Below, in pieces: positions 7,105-15,810 of a stretch of DNA of 64,000 bases (the stretch's first letter is position 1; the number at the start of each line of letters is the position of its first letter). Below the pieces are notes generated by a model. That model was not told the DNA's origin. It was given only the letters and a program-made list of their open reading frames with translations, and did no database searches. The position numbers and the translations under genes were made by a program. The stretch lies in contig NZ_OY769915.1 in the NCBI RefSeq assembly GCF_963669205.1, positions 4,190,001-4,254,000 of the forward strand. Reading direction: 5' to 3'. Source of the DNA: an uncultured Roseibium sp. (lineage in GTDB: Bacteria > Pseudomonadota > Alphaproteobacteria > Rhizobiales > Stappiaceae).

Positions 7105-8055
7105 TTATCGCTGCGCAACGATCTCATCTGCTCCGATTCCCTGCGATGGATCAACTCGTTGCCAGTCCGGCATCTGGTTGCGGAACCAGGTTTCCTGACG
7201 CTTGGCGTATTGCCGCGTCGCAACAGTGAGCCTGTGGACGGTTTCTTCATAATCCGCCTCTCCAGACAGAAAGTCTCGAATCTCGCCCACGCCAATTGCC
7301 CGCATGGCGGGCAACTCCGGTGACAATCCCTTCGCCAAAAGCGTTCTGACTTCACCGATTCCCTCATCGCTCAACATGAGACGGGCTCGCTGCTCGATCC
7401 GTTCATGCAGCCAGGGACGCGGCGGTGCCAGAACGATCCTGATGCAGTCGTCGCGGAAAAGAAACGGCGCTGTCTGCGCCGTTGCCTGCCATGCGCTCAG
7501 CGGTTTCCCGGTCGCGACAATCACCTCCAGCGCCCTGGAAAGACGCTGCGGGTCGTTGAGGACCGAAGCAGCCACTTTGTCCCCTGCCCGGATCAGGGCA
7601 TCGCGCAACCCTTCCACGCCTTCGCTGTCTCCAAGCGCACGGGCGTCCTGACGAACGTCCTCGGGTATTTCGGGCATATCGGCGAAGCCTTCGGTCAGTC
7701 CCTTGAAGTAAAGCCCGGTTCCGCCGACGACAACAGGCACCTTGCCTTCAGCCCTCAGACCGGCGATCTCGTCGGCAGCGAGACGCAGCCAGGCTCCGGT
7801 CGAGAAAGCCGTCGACGCCGGCAGGATGCCATAGAGCCGATGCGGCACCAGGTCCTCTTCTTCCGCGCTCGGCCGGGCACTCACAAGGCGCAGGTCCTCA
7901 TAAAGCTGCATGGAATCCGCATTGACAATCACACCATCGCATTCCGACGCCACTTTGAGCGCGAAAGCGGACTTGCCGCTTGCGGTCGGTCCGGCTATCA
8001 GGATGGCGCGGTCATTGCCAGGCTGTTTGCTTTTGCGTTCCAGGGATGCGTTCAT
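7105..8055 (-). CDS. miaA: tRNA dimethylallyltransferase
   Basis: MiaA adds a dimethylallyl group to N6 of A37 in tRNAs that read UNN codons. The P-loop AGPTASGKSAFALKVA, the substrate motif NADSMQLYEDL and the VVGGTGLYFKGL segment are all present, as is the C-terminal ATRQYAKRQETWFRNQ motif. With the ATG at 8055 the protein has 316 residues; a GTG at 8082 is possible but would lie deeper inside serB. The ATG overlaps the serB ATG on the other strand, so both genes read outward from one CATG tetramer. Confidence 0.95.
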   Translation of the reverse strand: MNASLERKSKQPGNDRAILIAGPTASGKSAFALKVASECDGVIVNADSMQLYEDLRLVSARPSAEEEDLVPHRLYGILPASTAFSTGAWLRLAADEIAGLRAEGKVPVVVGGTGLYFKGLTEGFADMPEIPEDVRQDARALGDSEGVEGLRDALIRAGDKVAASVLNDPQRLSRALEVIVATGKPLSAWQATAQTAPFLFRDDCIRIVLAPPRPWLHERIEQRARLMLSDEGIGEVRTLLAKGLSPELPAMRAIGVGEIRDFLSGEADYEETVHRLTVATRQYAKRQETWFRNQMPDWQRVDPSQGIGADEIVAQR

Positions 8056-8953
8056 GTCTTTTGTTGCCACTTTGGTGTCCACCCCGACGGCCCCGGCTGT
8101 CGATCAGGATCTTGTCCGCCGGGCCTCTGAAGCCCTGGGACAAACGACCTCTGAGACGGTTCTGAGCCCTGGTGTCGCAGCCGACATCCGCTTTGAAGCG
8201 TCCGACGAAACCTCGGTTACCGCTGCCGCTTCGAAAATACGGACTGCCATCGGTGCGGTGCCGGTCGACGTCTTTGTGCAGCCTGACAAGGCTCGCCGCA
8301 AGCGCCTTTTGATCGCCGACATGGATTCCACCATGATCCGTCAGGAATGCATCGACGAACTGGCGGCCGAACTCGGGCTGAAGGACAAGATTTCCGGGAT
8401 CACCGAGCGCGCCATGCGGGGCGAGATCGATTTCGAACCTGCCCTGCGGGAAAGGGTTGGCCTGCTCGCAGGTCTCTCCGTTTCAGCGATCGATACCGTG
8501 CTCAGCAACAGGATCGTGCTGATGCCCGGCGGCCGGACGCTTGTTCAGACCATGAAGGCGAACGGCGCCTATTGCGCACTTGTTTCGGGCGGCTTCACGC
8601 ACTTCACGAAATCGGTGTCCGCCATGATCGGTTTCGACGAGAACCAGGCAAACACGCTTTTGGAGGAAGGCGGCAAACTGACCGGAAAAGTCGCTGAACC
8701 CATTCTCGGACGCGATGCCAAACGCGAACGCCTGGAAGAACTGGTCGCAGAACAGGCGATCGAATTCAGCGAGACACTTGCCGTCGGCGATGGGGCGAAT
8801 GATCTCGCCATGATCGAACGCGCCGGTGCCGGCATCGCCTACCGCGCCAAACCCGCCGTCGCCAAAGCTGCCGATTTCCGGGTTGACCACGGTGACCTGA
8901 CCGCGCTCCTGTACCTGCAAGGCTATGCGGAAAAGGACTTCGTTCTCAGCTGA
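8054..8953 (+). CDS. serB: Phosphoserine phosphatase
   Basis: SerB releases serine from phosphoserine, the last step of serine synthesis. HAD-family motif I is DMDSTMI with nucleophile D89 and acid D91; motif II is the Ser in LVSGGFTHF; motif III/IV is GDGANDLAMI. An N-terminal ACT-like segment of about 75 residues precedes the catalytic domain. The 299-aa length is normal. I use the ATG at 8054, preceded by AGGGA, because the longer open frame only runs antisense through miaA. It ends before a bidirectional terminator shared with degP. Confidence 0.95.
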   Translation: MSFVATLVSTPTAPAVDQDLVRRASEALGQTTSETVLSPGVAADIRFEASDETSVTAAASKIRTAIGAVPVDVFVQPDKARRKRLLIADMDSTMIRQECIDELAAELGLKDKISGITERAMRGEIDFEPALRERVGLLAGLSVSAIDTVLSNRIVLMPGGRTLVQTMKANGAYCALVSGGFTHFTKSVSAMIGFDENQANTLLEEGGKLTGKVAEPILGRDAKRERLEELVAEQAIEFSETLAVGDGANDLAMIERAGAGIAYRAKPAVAKAADFRVDHGDLTALLYLQGYAEKDFVLS

Positions 8954-8995
8954 ACGAACCGGAACCGTGCTTGCGTGATGGCAAGTGCCACAAAC

Positions 8996-9029
8996 AAAAG
9001 GGCGCCACGGCGGGCGCCCTTTCTTTTTC
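8996..9029. terminator. Bidirectional terminator between serB and degP
   Basis: AAAAGGGCGCC pairs with GGCGCCCTTT across a short ACGGCG-type loop and is followed by TTCTTTTT. The A-run on the left gives a U-tract for degP as well, so it serves the two convergent genes. Confidence 0.9.
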
Positions 9030-9044
9030 CAAAACCGTCCGGTT

Positions 9045-10535
9045 CTATTCGTCTTCGATCCGGACCGGCACGAAACGAACGTCACCCGTCGGATTTGACA
9101 GAAGCAGCAGAGCGGAACGCCGTCCGTCATCCTTCAGCTTGCCGATCTCCGACGCGACGTCAGCCGGGGTTTCCACCGGTTCCTGCGCAACTTCCTTGAT
9201 CACGTCGCCTGCGGTGATCCGTTTTTCGGCGGCAGACGTGTCCGGCAGGACCTCCGTCACGACAACACCGTTCACATCGGCATCAATGGAAAACTGCTCG
9301 CGCAACGCGTCGTCGAGTTCGGCCAGCATCATTCCCAGAACCTCGCTTTTTGCAGCAGGTTCCTCGACCGGTTCTTCGTCTTCCGTGACGCTCGCCTCCG
9401 TCGGCGTGCTTTCTTCCAGGCGCTCGAGGATCACGTTGATCGTGACTTCCTCGCCCTTGCGCAGAACGACAACCTCGACTTCCTTGCCGATCGCGGTTTC
9501 AGCCACCATGCGCGGCAGTTCGCGCATTTCCTCAACGTCATTGCCGTCAAACTTGATGATGACGTCCCCGGCCTCGATCTTCGCTTTCGCGGCGGGACCG
9601 TCTTCGGTGACACCGGCGACCAGTGCACCCATTGCCTCGTTCATGGCGAGGCTTTCGGCAATCTCGTCGGTGACTTCCTGAATGCGAACACCCAGCCAGC
9701 CGCGCCGGGTTTCACCGAACTCGCGCAACTGGTCGATGACGCGCATGGCGGTCTTTGCCGGGATGGCGAAGCCGATCCCGATGGAGCCGCCCGACGGCGA
9801 AATGATCGCGGTGTTGATGCCGATCACGTTGCCCTGCATGTCGAACAGCGGGCCGCCCGAGTTGCCCCTGTTGATGGAGGCATCGGTCTGGATGAAGTTG
9901 TCGTAAGGTCCGGAATTGATGTCCCGGTTCCGGGCGGAAACGATGCCGACCGTGACCGTGCCGCCAAGGCCGAACGGGTTACCGATCGCCATCACCCAGT
10001 CGCCGACGCGGATCGTGTCGGAATTGCCGAAATCGACGGCCTTCAGAGGGGTTTCCGGTTCAACCTTGAGAACGGCAAGGTCGGTTTTCTCGTCCGTGCC
10101 GATGATCTGGGCCCGGAGCTTGGTGCCGTCATTGAAGTTGGCGGTGATCTCGTCGGCACCTTCAATCACGTGATTGTTGGTGATGATGATGCCTTCGGTC
10201 CCGTCGATCACGAACCCGGAGCCGAGCGACTGGACCCGGCGCGGCGCCTGTTCGTTGTCCCGGTTCTGGCGATTGAAGAATTCCTCGAAGAACTCCTGGA
10301 ACGGAGATCCGTCCGGCACCTGCGGCATTGGTACCGACCTGCGACCCTGAACGGTCTGGGCGGTGGAGATGTTGACGACCGCGTCCGCCAGGTTTTCCGC
10401 CAGATCAGCGACGGACACCGGTCCCTGCGCCTGCGCGGTCTGCACAGGCTGGAACGCAACCATTCCGCCAAGCACGAGCCCCGCCGCGGCAAACGCGATC
10501 CGGGACATGCGACGGCGAACAAAAAATGGAGCCAT
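9045..10535 (-). CDS. degP: Do-family periplasmic serine protease/chaperone
   Basis: The signal sequence (RRRMSRIAFAAAGLVLGG, ending TAQAQG near 37) exports the protein. The trypsin-like domain carries the triad H122 (NNHVIEG), D152 (TDLAVLKV) and S226 (NRGNSGGPL). Two PDZ domains follow (about 275-375 and 400-490), separated by an acidic linker (TEDEEPVEEPAAKSE). Length 496 is normal for DegP/MucD. It degrades or refolds damaged envelope proteins. It is downstream of hflK-hflC-DUF2065, a common alphaproteobacterial grouping, but a 128-base gap with a hairpin suggests its own promoter too. Confidence 0.95.
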   Translation of the reverse strand: MAPFFVRRRMSRIAFAAAGLVLGGMVAFQPVQTAQAQGPVSVADLAENLADAVVNISTAQTVQGRRSVPMPQVPDGSPFQEFFEEFFNRQNRDNEQAPRRVQSLGSGFVIDGTEGIIITNNHVIEGADEITANFNDGTKLRAQIIGTDEKTDLAVLKVEPETPLKAVDFGNSDTIRVGDWVMAIGNPFGLGGTVTVGIVSARNRDINSGPYDNFIQTDASINRGNSGGPLFDMQGNVIGINTAIISPSGGSIGIGFAIPAKTAMRVIDQLREFGETRRGWLGVRIQEVTDEIAESLAMNEAMGALVAGVTEDGPAAKAKIEAGDVIIKFDGNDVEEMRELPRMVAETAIGKEVEVVVLRKGEEVTINVILERLEESTPTEASVTEDEEPVEEPAAKSEVLGMMLAELDDALREQFSIDADVNGVVVTEVLPDTSAAEKRITAGDVIKEVAQEPVETPADVASEIGKLKDDGRRSALLLLSNPTGDVRFVPVRIEDE

Positions 10536-10623
10536 AGGGCTTTCTCCTCATCCGTTCCGGTACAACTGTCTGACCTTGAAGACAGCAGCTAACTTCAAAC
10601 GACTTGTAGTCAGAATATAGAAC

Positions 10624-10651
10624 GGGCGGGAGATTTTTGCCCCTCCCGCCC
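10624..10651 (-). terminator. Stem-loop between DUF2065 gene and degP
   Basis: GGGCGGGAG pairs perfectly with CTCCCGCCC over nine bases across a ten-base loop, just after the DUF2065 stop. No U-run follows on the minus strand. It could be a partial terminator that lowers read-through into degP, or an RNA stabiliser. Confidence 0.45.
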
Positions 10652-10663
10652 GGAAACTTTTCG

Positions 10664-10849
10664 TTATCCGCGTATGATCCACACAAATATCAGGCCCACG
10701 ACCGCCACGACAATGCCTGCAACGCGCAGGGTCTGATCCGATGTTTCGAGAGCGCTCCGCATCATGCCCTTCATGCCGCCGGGCATGAGTGCATAAAGAA
10801 CGCCTTCGATGACCAGAACCAGACCAAGCGCGGTTACAAAGTCATTCAT
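10664..10849 (-). CDS. DUF2065 small membrane protein
   Basis: This 61-residue protein has two hydrophobic helices (VTALGLVLVIEGVLYALMPG and LRVAGIVVAVVGLIFVWII). The pattern and the position directly after hflC match the DUF2065 (YjeT-like) family. It overlaps the hflC stop by four bases (ATGA), so translation is coupled. Its role is unknown; constant association with the HflKC complex suggests a function at the inner membrane with that complex. Confidence 0.85.
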   Translation of the reverse strand: MNDFVTALGLVLVIEGVLYALMPGGMKGMMRSALETSDQTLRVAGIVVAVVGLIFVWIIRG

Positions 10850-11781
10850 TGCGCGGCGAGAGAGGGCGACCGGGTCGAGATCCCTGTTCCGCCGTCGTCA
10901 GCGCCGCCTGCCGGTGCGTTCACGCCCGTCGGGTCCTTGAAGAACCGGAAGAAGCTGGAATCGGGCGACAGCACGAGGCTCGTGTCACCTGATTGCAGTC
11001 CGGCTTCATAAGCCTGCATGGACCGGTAGAAGGCAAAGAACTCCGGATCGGCACCAAAGGCTTCCGCGAAGATCCGGTTCCGTTCCGCATCACCGTCACC
11101 GCGAATGATTTCCGCGTCCCGGTTCGCTTCAGCTTCAATGACCGTCGCATCACGGTCAGCACGGGACCGGATCCGGCGGGATTGCTCTTCACCCTGTGCG
11201 CGGATTTCGGTCGCCTCACGCTGACGTTCCGTCTGCATGCGCGCGTAAATCGCCTGGGAGTTGGCATCGGGAAGATCCGCGCGGCGGATCTTCACGTCGA
11301 TCACCTCGATCCCAAGCTCTTCCGCGTTGGCGCTGACATCACGGCGAATGTTCTCCATCACGCCCGAACGGTCGTCGCGCACAAGAGCCACGAAGCTGGT
11401 CCGGCCAACTTCCGAACGCAGCGTGGACTGCAGCAGTGTCGACAGACGCCGGTTGGCCGTCAAAACGTTCTGCACACGCTGGTAGAACAGGACCGGGTCG
11501 GAGATCCGGTAGCGCGCGAACGCATCCACGATCAGCCGCTTCTTGTCCGAGGAAATCGGCTCAAGCGGCGGCATGTTCAGGTTCAGGATACGCTTGTCCA
11601 GAAAGACAACGTTCTGAACGAACGGGATCTTGAAATAGAGACCAGGCTCGGTCTTCGGAGCTTCGGTGATCTGACCGAAGCGCAGGACAAGCGCCTGCTG
11701 GGTCGGATTGACCACATAAACCGACAGGTAACCGACAACGGCAACGACGGCGAGAACAATTACGAGAATACCGCTACGCAT
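10846..11781 (-). CDS. hflC: HflC, SPFH-domain subunit of the HflKC complex
   Basis: HflC pairs with HflK to form a large inner-membrane cage that modulates the FtsH protease. One N-terminal membrane helix (ILVIVLAVVAVVGYLSVYVV) is followed by a band-7/SPFH domain (ALVLRFGQITEAPKTEPGLYFKIPF) and a coiled region (ARMQTERQREATEIRAQGEEQSRR). The C-terminal 40 residues are Gly/Ala-rich and not conserved. It lies two bases after hflK and overlaps the DUF2065 gene. Confidence 0.95.
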   Translation of the reverse strand: MRSGILVIVLAVVAVVGYLSVYVVNPTQQALVLRFGQITEAPKTEPGLYFKIPFVQNVVFLDKRILNLNMPPLEPISSDKKRLIVDAFARYRISDPVLFYQRVQNVLTANRRLSTLLQSTLRSEVGRTSFVALVRDDRSGVMENIRRDVSANAEELGIEVIDVKIRRADLPDANSQAIYARMQTERQREATEIRAQGEEQSRRIRSRADRDATVIEAEANRDAEIIRGDGDAERNRIFAEAFGADPEFFAFYRSMQAYEAGLQSGDTSLVLSPDSSFFRFFKDPTGVNAPAGGADDGGTGISTRSPSLAAQ

Positions 11782-11783
11782 GA

Positions 11784-12983
11784 TCAGTTACCTCCTGTCC
11801 GCGTGGCGGGCGCGCTGCCGCCTCTGTTCAACTCGTTCAGCGGCAGGAACGGCAGAACGCCGGAACCTGAAGTGTCGCTGTCGATGATGATCTTGTTGTT
11901 GGATCCGAGAACTTTTTCCAGCGTCTCAAGATAGAGACGTTCCCGGGTCACGTCGGGCGCTTTTTCGTACTGTTCGTAGATCTTGCTGAAACGCTGCGAC
12001 TGACCGGTCGCTTCCGCAATCGTCTGGTCCTTGTAACCGTTTGCCTGTTCCAGAACGCGCGCAGCCTGACCGCGGGCTTCGGGAACGATCCTGTTTGCGT
12101 AAGCTTCCGCCTCGTTGCGGATACGCTCCTGGTCGGCTCGGGCCGCCTGAACGTCACGGAATGATTCGATAACCTGTGCCGGCGGGTCGACCCGCTGCAT
12201 CTGCACTTCGGCAATCTCGACACCGGCCCGATAGGAATCGAGCGTCGACTGCATCAGCGTGGCAACGTCATTCTGAATGGAAACACGGTTCTCGGTCAGG
12301 ATGGAGTCGATGTTCGAACCGCCAACGACTTCACGCATCGCGCTTTCCGCGACCGCTTTCACCGTTGCTGCCGGTTCCTGGATGTTGAACAGGTAGTCGG
12401 TGACCCCGTCAGTCGTGTTCTTGATACGCCACAGCACCTTGAAGCCAACGTCGACGATGTTTTCATCGCCCGTCAGCATCAGGCTTTCCTCGGGAATGTC
12501 GCGTGCACGCACTGCCCCTGAAGTGGAGAATGTCTCGTCCACACCGACAGTCGTTTCACGCTGAAGTTCGACCGCGGGCTTGTAAACCTCACCGATCGGG
12601 TACGGTAAATTGTAGTTCAGGCCCGGGGATGTCAGTCCGACAACGTCGCCGAGAACCAGCTCAACGCCGCGCTCGCCTTCATCAACCGTGTAGATGCCCG
12701 TGAGCAGCCAGCCGACAATGCCGATGCCGATGACGATCAGGACCCCTGCGAAACCGATGCCGCCACCGCCGCCGCCCGGGAGCACGGTTTTCATGCGGTC
12801 CTGGGTCTTTTTCAGCAGCTCTTCGAGATCCGGCGGGTTGCCACCGCCGCCCCCGCCCCGGTTCGGGCCACCGCCCCAGGGTCCGTTGTTGTTACCGCCG
12901 CCGCCGCCGCCGCCCCATGGGCCGCCATTGTTTCCGCCACCCTTCCAGGGACCGCCGCCACCTGACTGATTGCTCCAAGGCAT
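11784..12983 (-). CDS. hflK: HflK, SPFH-domain subunit of the HflKC complex
   Basis: The first 65 residues are a Gly/Asn/Trp/Pro-rich tail (WGGGGGGGNNNGPWGGG) typical of HflK, followed by a membrane helix (GFAGVLIVIGIGIVGWLLTGIY) and a SPFH domain (VDEGERGVELVLGDV). The coiled region with RQ/ARADQERIRNEAEAYAN comes later. I start at the ATG at 12983 (MPWSNQSGGG), which has AAGGA upstream; the open frame extends 14 codons further but without a site. The encoded tail yields a long proline-rich false frame on the other strand. It is the first gene of hflK-hflC-DUF2065-degP. Confidence 0.95.
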   Translation of the reverse strand: MPWSNQSGGGGPWKGGGNNGGPWGGGGGGGNNNGPWGGGPNRGGGGGGNPPDLEELLKKTQDRMKTVLPGGGGGGIGFAGVLIVIGIGIVGWLLTGIYTVDEGERGVELVLGDVVGLTSPGLNYNLPYPIGEVYKPAVELQRETTVGVDETFSTSGAVRARDIPEESLMLTGDENIVDVGFKVLWRIKNTTDGVTDYLFNIQEPAATVKAVAESAMREVVGGSNIDSILTENRVSIQNDVATLMQSTLDSYRAGVEIAEVQMQRVDPPAQVIESFRDVQAARADQERIRNEAEAYANRIVPEARGQAARVLEQANGYKDQTIAEATGQSQRFSKIYEQYEKAPDVTRERLYLETLEKVLGSNNKIIIDSDTSGSGVLPFLPLNELNRGGSAPATRTGGN

Positions 12984-13054
12984 CAAGACTTCCTTCTGTG
13001 AACTCCGGCGTCTGCCGCCGGACATGGGCTTTCACCCGTTCTGACTCACCGTTG

Positions 13055-13083
13055 GTTATAGGGAGGTTACCGGATGCTTTCAA
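13055..13083 (-). promoter_or_regulatory. Promoter of the hflKC operon, sigma-70 with RpoH-like features
   Basis: On the minus strand TTGAAA and TATAAC are separated by exactly 17 bases, ending about 72 bases before the hflK ATG. The -10 is preceded by CTCCC, so CCCTATAA also resembles the alphaproteobacterial heat-shock sigma consensus (CTTG, 17-18 bases, CYTAT). Heat-shock control is thus possible but unproven. Confidence 0.55.
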
Positions 13084-13194
13084 TGCGAAGTCCGGCATAC
13101 TTTCCGCGTAAAACCCATGTGTTTTCCCGTGCCGCAGGTGGTGGGCAATTGTGGCCGTGTCAAGTCGCTGCCGCTGAAAGTTCTCAGCGAAAGG

Positions 13195-13671
13195 TTAATT
13201 GCCCGCCCCGCAGCCGCGGGTCATGTCGACATGCGGAATGCCGTCTTCGAGGTATTCTTCCGAGACGGTCTCAAAGCCCAGCGACCGGTAGAAACTCTCC
13301 AGATGCGCCTGCGCCGACAGATCGATCATGCCTTCAGGCAGGATTTCCTCCACCTTTTCGATCCCCGCACGCATCAGTTTCCGGCCAAGTCCCGTCCCCC
13401 GCGCCGACGGCGCGATGACCACGCGCCCGATGCGGGCCTTCCCCGCTTTTGCGTCTTCGGTCACGCGCACGGTTCCGACCAGCGATCCGGACACCGCATC
13501 GCGCACAAGCAGGTGCAACGCCTCCGGATCCTTGCCGTCAATGTCCTGATAAAGCGAGGCCTGTTCGATGACAAAGACATCCTGCCGGAGTTTGAGAAGA
13601 TCATGCACATCGAGCGGCGACATCTGCTGCAGGCGGCACCATCTTGCGGTCTGGGAGGCTTCGAATTCCAT
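13195..13671 (-). CDS. ElaA-like GNAT acetyltransferase
   Basis: LLKLRQDVFVIEQASLYQDIDGKD is the hallmark opening of the ElaA group, and RIGRVVIAPSARGTGLGRKLMRAGIEKV is the acetyl-CoA binding core. The end FYRSLGFETVSEEYLEDGIPHVDM is also typical. I use the ATG at 13671; a TTG at 13683 overlapping the folA stop is possible and would couple translation. Neither start has a clear ribosome site. It is probably in an operon with folA. The substrate of ElaA proteins is not established. Confidence 0.85.
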   Translation of the reverse strand: MEFEASQTARWCRLQQMSPLDVHDLLKLRQDVFVIEQASLYQDIDGKDPEALHLLVRDAVSGSLVGTVRVTEDAKAGKARIGRVVIAPSARGTGLGRKLMRAGIEKVEEILPEGMIDLSAQAHLESFYRSLGFETVSEEYLEDGIPHVDMTRGCGAGN

Positions 13672-13679
13672 TCTGATAC

Positions 13680-14201
13680 TCAATTCGCACCGGATTTGCG
13701 GCGATAGGTCACGAAGGTGAAGTCGGCACTGTCTTTGTCCGTGCGCTCTCCCGGGACCCGGTTCACCTCCTCCCAGGCCTCGGCGTCTATTGACGGGAAA
13801 AGCGTGTCGCCGTCCGGTGCGGCGTCGACTTCGGTTATCTCCAGACGGGAAGCCCCGCCGATCGCCTGCCCGTAGATCTGGCCGCCACCAATACAGAAGA
13901 TTTCGCCGACCTGGAGATCACCGGCAAGCCGTTCGGCCTTTTCGAGCGCCATCGGCCAGGATGTCGCCGTGTCGACACCCTCAGGTGCATAGTCGGGATC
14001 GCGCGATATCACCACGTGGGGACGCCCCGGCAAAGGACGCCCACCGAAGGACAGAAATGTCTTGCGCCCCATGATCACCGGTTTTCCAAGCGTTAGGCGC
14101 TTGAATTGCTTCAGGTCGGACGACAGCTGCCAGGGCATGTCGTTGTCGGCGCCGATGACACCATTGCGGGCAACGGCGGCGATGAGGACCAGGTCAGGCA
14201 A
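13680..14201 (-). CDS. folA: Dihydrofolate reductase
   Basis: FolA reduces dihydrofolate to tetrahydrofolate with NADPH, completing the cycle driven by ThyA. The opening LVLIAAVARNGVIGADNDMPW contains the substrate motif, and GRKTFLSFGGRPLPGR and IGGGQIYGQA bind NADPH. The start is probably a TTG at 14201: GGAG stands nine bases upstream and the protein then begins as the family does (173 aa). The ATG at 14255 would add a basic tail (FYARRRTSKKKRDSE) without a ribosome site. folA and thyA, neighbours in related genomes, are here separated by 5.9 kb. Confidence 0.92.
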   Translation of the reverse strand: MPDLVLIAAVARNGVIGADNDMPWQLSSDLKQFKRLTLGKPVIMGRKTFLSFGGRPLPGRPHVVISRDPDYAPEGVDTATSWPMALEKAERLAGDLQVGEIFCIGGGQIYGQAIGGASRLEITEVDAAPDGDTLFPSIDAEAWEEVNRVPGERTDKDSADFTFVTYRRKSGAN

Positions 14202-14528
14202 GTGGATCTCCGAATCCCGTTTCTTTTTCGAAGTGCGCCTCCTAGCATAAAACACGGCATGCGGAGAGATTTTTGCGCTCTCTTTTCCCGGACCTGTCGG
14301 ATTACCCGATCCGTGCGCGTCCTTGGCAAGGAACTCGAGGGTACGGACTCATAAATGAAGTCAATTTGGTTTGGATCGTTTTGACCAACCGCGAGGAGCG
14401 AAAACGCAGAAAATGTGGCTCATTTTCAAGTCTTTGGCGACGATGCAGATGGCCAAAACGGCCAAATCCGAAGGACGGCAAAATGGCTTCGTTTATGGGT
14501 CAGTACCCTAAAGGACAGGAAACCTCAA

Positions 14529-14900
14529 ATGTCAGAACTGATGGAAACCGTATTGATCGAGCGCACCCGGGCCCTGATCCCGGAACGCGATGTCGAACAA
14601 AAAAGGATGTTCGGCTCGACCTGCTTCATGGTCAACGGCAACATGCTTGTATGCGTTTCCAGACGCGGATTGATGGCGCGCGTCGGCAAGGAGCAGGAAG
14701 CCGAAGCCCTGGCCAGTCCGCATGCCTCGCCCTGCAGACCGGCCGGACGGCCGATGCCCGGCTTCATCAAGGTCGAACCGGATGGCATTGAAAGCGACAG
14801 GGATCTGAAGATCTGGGTCGACATGGCACGCGCCTATGTCTGCGCCTTGCCCGCCAAGGCACCAAAACCGAAAAAGAAACCCGCCGGGAGGACCGCCTGA
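14529..14900 (+). CDS. TfoX N-terminal domain protein
   Basis: This 123-residue protein matches the stand-alone TfoX-N domain: EQKRMFGSTCFMVNGNMLVCVS in the first half and MPGFIKVEPDGIESDRDLKIWVDMARAYV in the second, ending in a basic tail (PKAPKPKKKPAGR). TfoX in gammaproteobacteria is tied to competence, but stand-alone TfoX-N proteins of alphaproteobacteria have no established role. The start at MSELMET is supported by AGGA upstream. It overlaps the DUF2461 gene (TGATG), so they form an operon. Confidence 0.8.
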   Translation: MSELMETVLIERTRALIPERDVEQKRMFGSTCFMVNGNMLVCVSRRGLMARVGKEQEAEALASPHASPCRPAGRPMPGFIKVEPDGIESDRDLKIWVDMARAYVCALPAKAPKPKKKPAGRTA

Positions 14901-15580
14901 TGCCGTCGCAAGGTTTTTCGCCCGAAACATTCGCGTTTCTTGCAAATCTGAAGGCCAACAACTCCAGGGAATGGTTCGACGCCCACAAACCGGACTACCA
15001 GAGGCTTATCAAGAAACCGGCCGACGCCCTGCGCGCCGACCTCACCGAAAAACTGTCCGTGCTGACCGGTCTTGAGATCACCTCAAAGCAGTTCCGGATC
15101 AACCGGGATTTGAGATTTTCCAAGGACAAGACCCCTTACAACGCTCATATCCGGATGGCATTCTGGCCCAAGGAAAAGGCATTCGAAGGCAGGGACGCGC
15201 AACCGCCAAGTTTTTTCATCTCCTTCGAACCCGGCCACATCCGCCTCGGAACCGGTTGCATGGCGTTCTCCAAGGCAGCTCTCGGCTCATATCTTCGCGC
15301 CCTTGAAAGCGGCAGCGGCGGCGAAATTGCGAGCCTCCTGTCAGCCCTGGAGGCAAACGGTTTCGAAAGGTCTGCGCCGGATCTTGCCAAGGCACCCCGC
15401 GGATTTCCGAAAGACCATGAACACGCCGACCTCGCCCGCCACAAGGGACTTGCCGCCTGGACGACGATCGCGGACACGGATCAGGCCACGGGCGACACCG
15501 CAGCCGCGTTCCTCGCCGACACCTGGAAACCCACGCTGGCGTTCTGGACCTGGCTCCTGGATCTGTCCAGGACCGCGTGA
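14900..15580 (+). CDS. DUF2461 (TIGR02453) family protein
   Basis: The 226-residue product opens FSPETFAFLANLKANNSREWFDAHKPDYQ and continues with TSKQFRINRDLRFSKDKTPYNAHI, the two hallmark segments of the DUF2461 family. No catalytic residues are defined for it. There is no signal peptide, so it is cytoplasmic. Its ATG overlaps the stop of the TfoX-N gene, and palindromic repeats begin about 40 bases after its stop. Confidence 0.85.
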   Translation: MPSQGFSPETFAFLANLKANNSREWFDAHKPDYQRLIKKPADALRADLTEKLSVLTGLEITSKQFRINRDLRFSKDKTPYNAHIRMAFWPKEKAFEGRDAQPPSFFISFEPGHIRLGTGCMAFSKAALGSYLRALESGSGGEIASLLSALEANGFERSAPDLAKAPRGFPKDHEHADLARHKGLAAWTTIADTDQATGDTAAAFLADTWKPTLAFWTWLLDLSRTA

Positions 15581-15621
15581 GCAAGTGGAGACCAGCGGCC
15601 TTGCTGACGCGACCTCACGCG

Positions 15622-15750
15622 AGGCCCGTCCTTCGAGACGGACCTGACGGTCCTCCTCAGGATGAGGTCGTGGTTTTCGGCACCTCCAAAATCCAAAAAA
15701 ACCGACCTCATCCTGAGGAGCCGCGTCAGCGGCGTCTCGAAGGATGGGCC
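15622..15750. repeat. Pair of inverted extragenic palindromes (family A)
   Basis: Two copies of a conserved unit, CCTCATCCTGAGGA...TCTCGAAGGATG, lie head to head: one at 15626-15670 on the minus strand and one at 15703-15750 on the plus strand. CCTCAGGATGAGGTCG on the left is the exact inverse of CGACCTCATCCTGAGG on the right, flanking about 33 AT-richer bases. Each unit carries a variable inner palindrome (GGACC...GGTCC; CCGCGTCAGCGG). Such REP-like units are common in Rhizobiales intergenic DNA. Confidence 0.8.
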
Positions 15751-15810
15751 AATTCTGAAATATGTTTAAAGATTGCAATAACTTCACGTACAATTTATAG
15801 ATGAAATACA

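Noticed and set aside
12694..12969. A proline-rich plus-strand frame
   Set aside because: It is the antisense reading of the Gly-rich N-terminal tail of HflK.
14529..15580. TfoX-N and DUF2461 genes as a new competence or defence system
   Set aside because: They form a two-gene operon but neither has a nuclease, ATPase or membrane part, and no other uptake genes are near.
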